Below are positions 62,601-64,000 of a stretch of 64,000 nt of DNA, piece by piece. This DNA comes from Thermicanus aegyptius DSM 12793 (lineage in GTDB: Bacteria; Bacillota; Bacilli; Thermicanales; Thermicanaceae), in contig NZ_KI783301.1 in assembly GCF_000510645.1 (NCBI RefSeq), positions 1,370,705 through 1,434,704 on the forward strand, written 5' to 3'. Position numbers and translations under genes: made by a program. The notes under the pieces are model-generated. The model saw only the letters and a list, made by a program, of their open reading frames with translations. It was not told where the DNA came from and did not search any database. Position 1 is the first letter of the stretch; each line of letters opens with the position of its first letter.

Positions 62601-62819
62601 ATAGAAAGATGTGGTGCTTGTGTCAGGCTTCATTTCCATTAGGGAGATGGGGCTATTTTAATTGTTGCATGATATAACGCAAAAAATGGTATCAATTTAA
62701 TATTTTTGCGTCAATATATAGCTTTAATTTACATATAATTTACACTACTTTTACCCTGTTTTTACATCCGTTGATTAAAATATAGACGTAGCCAAAAATT
62801 CATTGGGAGGGAAAACAGG
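62601..62819. other. AT-rich upstream region of the ABC receptor gene
   Basis: About 220 bases, AT-rich, with TTTAATTTACATATAATTTACACT that could hold a promoter (TATAAT-like at about 62733). No gene. A ribosome site GGGAGGGAAAACAG is next to the receptor start. Confidence 0.45.
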
Positions 62820-63854
62820 GTGAAGAAATTATTCGCTGCAATGATAGTGCTATCGTTATTCGCTTTGATGATTGGCTGTTCGGCAGGTGGAGGAGAGGGG
62901 AAGAAGGTGGTTGTCTATTCCCCGCATGGTAAGGAAATCATGTCTGAAGTCTCCAAATGGTTCAAGGATGAAACGGGTATCGACGTGGCGTATCTGACGA
63001 TGGGTGGCGGGGAGCTTGTTGACCGAATTCGAGCGGAAAAAGAAAACCCCCAAGCCGATGTGATTTATGGAAATCCTTCTTCCGTCTTCAACCAACTTAA
63101 AAAGGAGGGACTTCTGTCGGAATTTGTTCCAACTTGGGCGGAAAAGATCGATCCACTCTTTAAAGACGTGGATCGCAAATGGTATGGGACAATCCAAACG
63201 CCGGTAGTGCTGTTTTACAATCACGATGCATTAAGCGCCGATAAGGCACCGCAGGATTGGTTCGATCTCGGTGATCCAAAATATAAAGGCCAAATTATTT
63301 TCCGAAGTACGACTTCTGCTGCTTCCCGTGCAACGCTCTCGGGTCTTATGGATTATTTTTATCAGAAGGGAACTCTTGAATCGGAGGGATGGAATTTCTT
63401 TAAAGCGATGGATAGTAATGTTAAGAAATATGTATCCGACTCTTCGATTATGTTCCAATCCCTCGCACGGCAAGAAGGATCTATCAGTTTCTGGACTTTG
63501 GATGGTGTTATTGACAATATTGAAAAAAATAAAATGCCTTTTACCATTGTGAGAGCAAAAAGCGGGAGCCCGATCATAACGGATGGAGTTGCTATCATTA
63601 ACGGTGCAAAGCATAAGGATGCCGCACAGAAATTTGTAGAATTCGTCGGAAGGGCAGATATTCAAGAAAAATTGGCGAACCAATTTAATCGTATGCCAAC
63701 GCATCCGGATGCAATGTCAAAGGCGCCCGAGTGGATGAAAAAATTTGATTATAAACCGATGAACATCAATTGGGATAACCTTGCGGAAAATCAATCGGAA
63801 TGGATTCAGTATTTCGAAGATAACATTCGGGATTCAGCAAAAGTGGATAAGTAA
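62820..63854 (+). CDS. ABC transporter substrate-binding lipoprotein (iron(III)/aminoethylphosphonate type)
   Basis: A 344-residue receptor from GTG 62820. Signal MKKLFAAMIVLSLFALMIGC ends in a lipobox IGCS with the cysteine at residue 20. The mature part has VVVYSPHGKEIMSEVSKWFK, NPQADVIYGNPSSVFNQLKK, TPVVLFYNHDA, and a late SPIITDGVAIINGAKHKDAA, the pattern of SBP_bac_6/8 (Fbp- and PhnS-like) receptors. Tyrosine iron ligands were not firmly placed, so iron or phosphonate cannot be decided. Followed by an ATPase gene. Confidence 0.9.
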   Translation: MKKLFAAMIVLSLFALMIGCSAGGGEGKKVVVYSPHGKEIMSEVSKWFKDETGIDVAYLTMGGGELVDRIRAEKENPQADVIYGNPSSVFNQLKKEGLLSEFVPTWAEKIDPLFKDVDRKWYGTIQTPVVLFYNHDALSADKAPQDWFDLGDPKYKGQIIFRSTTSAASRATLSGLMDYFYQKGTLESEGWNFFKAMDSNVKKYVSDSSIMFQSLARQEGSISFWTLDGVIDNIEKNKMPFTIVRAKSGSPIITDGVAIINGAKHKDAAQKFVEFVGRADIQEKLANQFNRMPTHPDAMSKAPEWMKKFDYKPMNINWDNLAENQSEWIQYFEDNIRDSAKVDK

Positions 63855-63911
63855 ATTGAGAGAGTTAGGGAGAGAAACTTCTTAATGTCTTCCGGGAGGA
63901 ATGGGTGAAAA

Positions 63912-64000
63912 GTGTCTAAAGTGGTTTTGCAACATGTAACCAAAAAATTTGACGTAATAAAAGCGGTTGATTCCCTTCAGCTTGAGGTGGAAGAAGGAGC
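63912..64000 (+). CDS. ABC transporter ATP-binding protein, start only
   Basis: From GTG 63912 the frame reads SKVVLQHVTKKFDVIKAVDS then LQLEVEEGA to the window edge, the usual first strand of an ABC ATPase before Walker A. GGGAGGAATGGG is upstream. It is 57 bases after the receptor gene and is the ATPase of the same importer. The rest lies outside the window. Confidence 0.85.
   Translation, partial: MSKVVLQHVTKKFDVIKAVDSLQLEVEEG

Overview
The window looks like a piece of a spore-forming member of the Bacilli (Bacillota), probably a thermophile-type relative of the Paenibacillaceae, Alicyclobacillaceae or Thermoactinomycetaceae. The evidence is gene order and protein type: a Spo0A effector-domain fragment followed by steA, a glycosyltransferase, a MraY-like transferase, a DUF2627 protein, leucine dehydrogenase and dihydrolipoamide dehydrogenase, which is a recognisable Bacilli backbone. 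S-box leaders and many lipoprotein ABC receptors agree with this. Species cannot be named from the sequence. The window is a mosaic: coherent metabolic blocks separated by decayed insertion sequences, truncated genes and an AT-rich island.

Positions 1-14190 hold a complete-looking myo-inositol degradation locus in one orientation: a sugar ABC transporter (ATPase cut by the window edge, permease, lipoprotein receptor), two Gfo/Idh/MocA dehydrogenases, and iolD, iolE, iolB, iolC, iolA and iolJ, with a decayed and an intact LacI-type regulator at the end. Two matching TAAGCGCTTA palindromes precede the receptor gene and iolE and are the best candidates for the regulator's operators. Together these genes import inositol and convert it to dihydroxyacetone phosphate, acetyl-CoA and CO2. 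At about 14450 this block abuts only the last 74 codons of a spo0A-like gene.

Positions 14880-20758 are backbone (steA to lpdV). The branched-chain dehydrogenase operon stops after lpdV, where a repeat, a broken IS3-type transposase gene and a decayed IS5-type element (21425-22297) begin. Positions 22592-33402 form a catabolic block: an IclR regulator, a broken hydroxyacid dehydrogenase, a five-gene peptide-type ABC transporter, an SDR dehydrogenase and a hydantoinase-type amidohydrolase. Positions 33440-37583 are poorly conserved remnants, a membrane protein, an ATP-grasp protein and a broken toxin-like gene. Positions 37590-40252 are an RpiR regulator and a polar amino-acid ABC transporter whose ATPase is cut after 58 conserved codons; an IS110-family element (about 40253-41915) with a likely downstream bridge RNA sits at the break.

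Positions 42051-61930 are the most interesting part. An AlbA_2 plus NB-ARC STAND protein, a divergent FRG-domain/DGQHR-domain pair, a 1577-residue DUF4011 helicase-nuclease and an unrecognised 285-residue protein are interleaved with five copies of one Rpn-type PD-(D/E)XK nuclease gene, all on the plus strand. Two copies are full length with their own promoter. Three have lost the 5' end but keep an open C-terminal frame, and the shortest begins almost exactly at an internal start site visible in the full-length copies. The arrangement looks like a defence island built around recombining Rpn repeats, with the short copies being candidate antitoxins.

Positions 57889-59915 carry a SAM riboswitch over a deleted methionine-synthase-like gene, a MetY-type sulfhydrylase gene and a second, decayed S-box. 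The end of the window has a frameshifted cupin gene, a broken Uma2 nuclease gene, a broken DeoR regulator gene and the start of an iron- or phosphonate-type ABC transporter. No tRNA, rRNA or CRISPR array was recognised.
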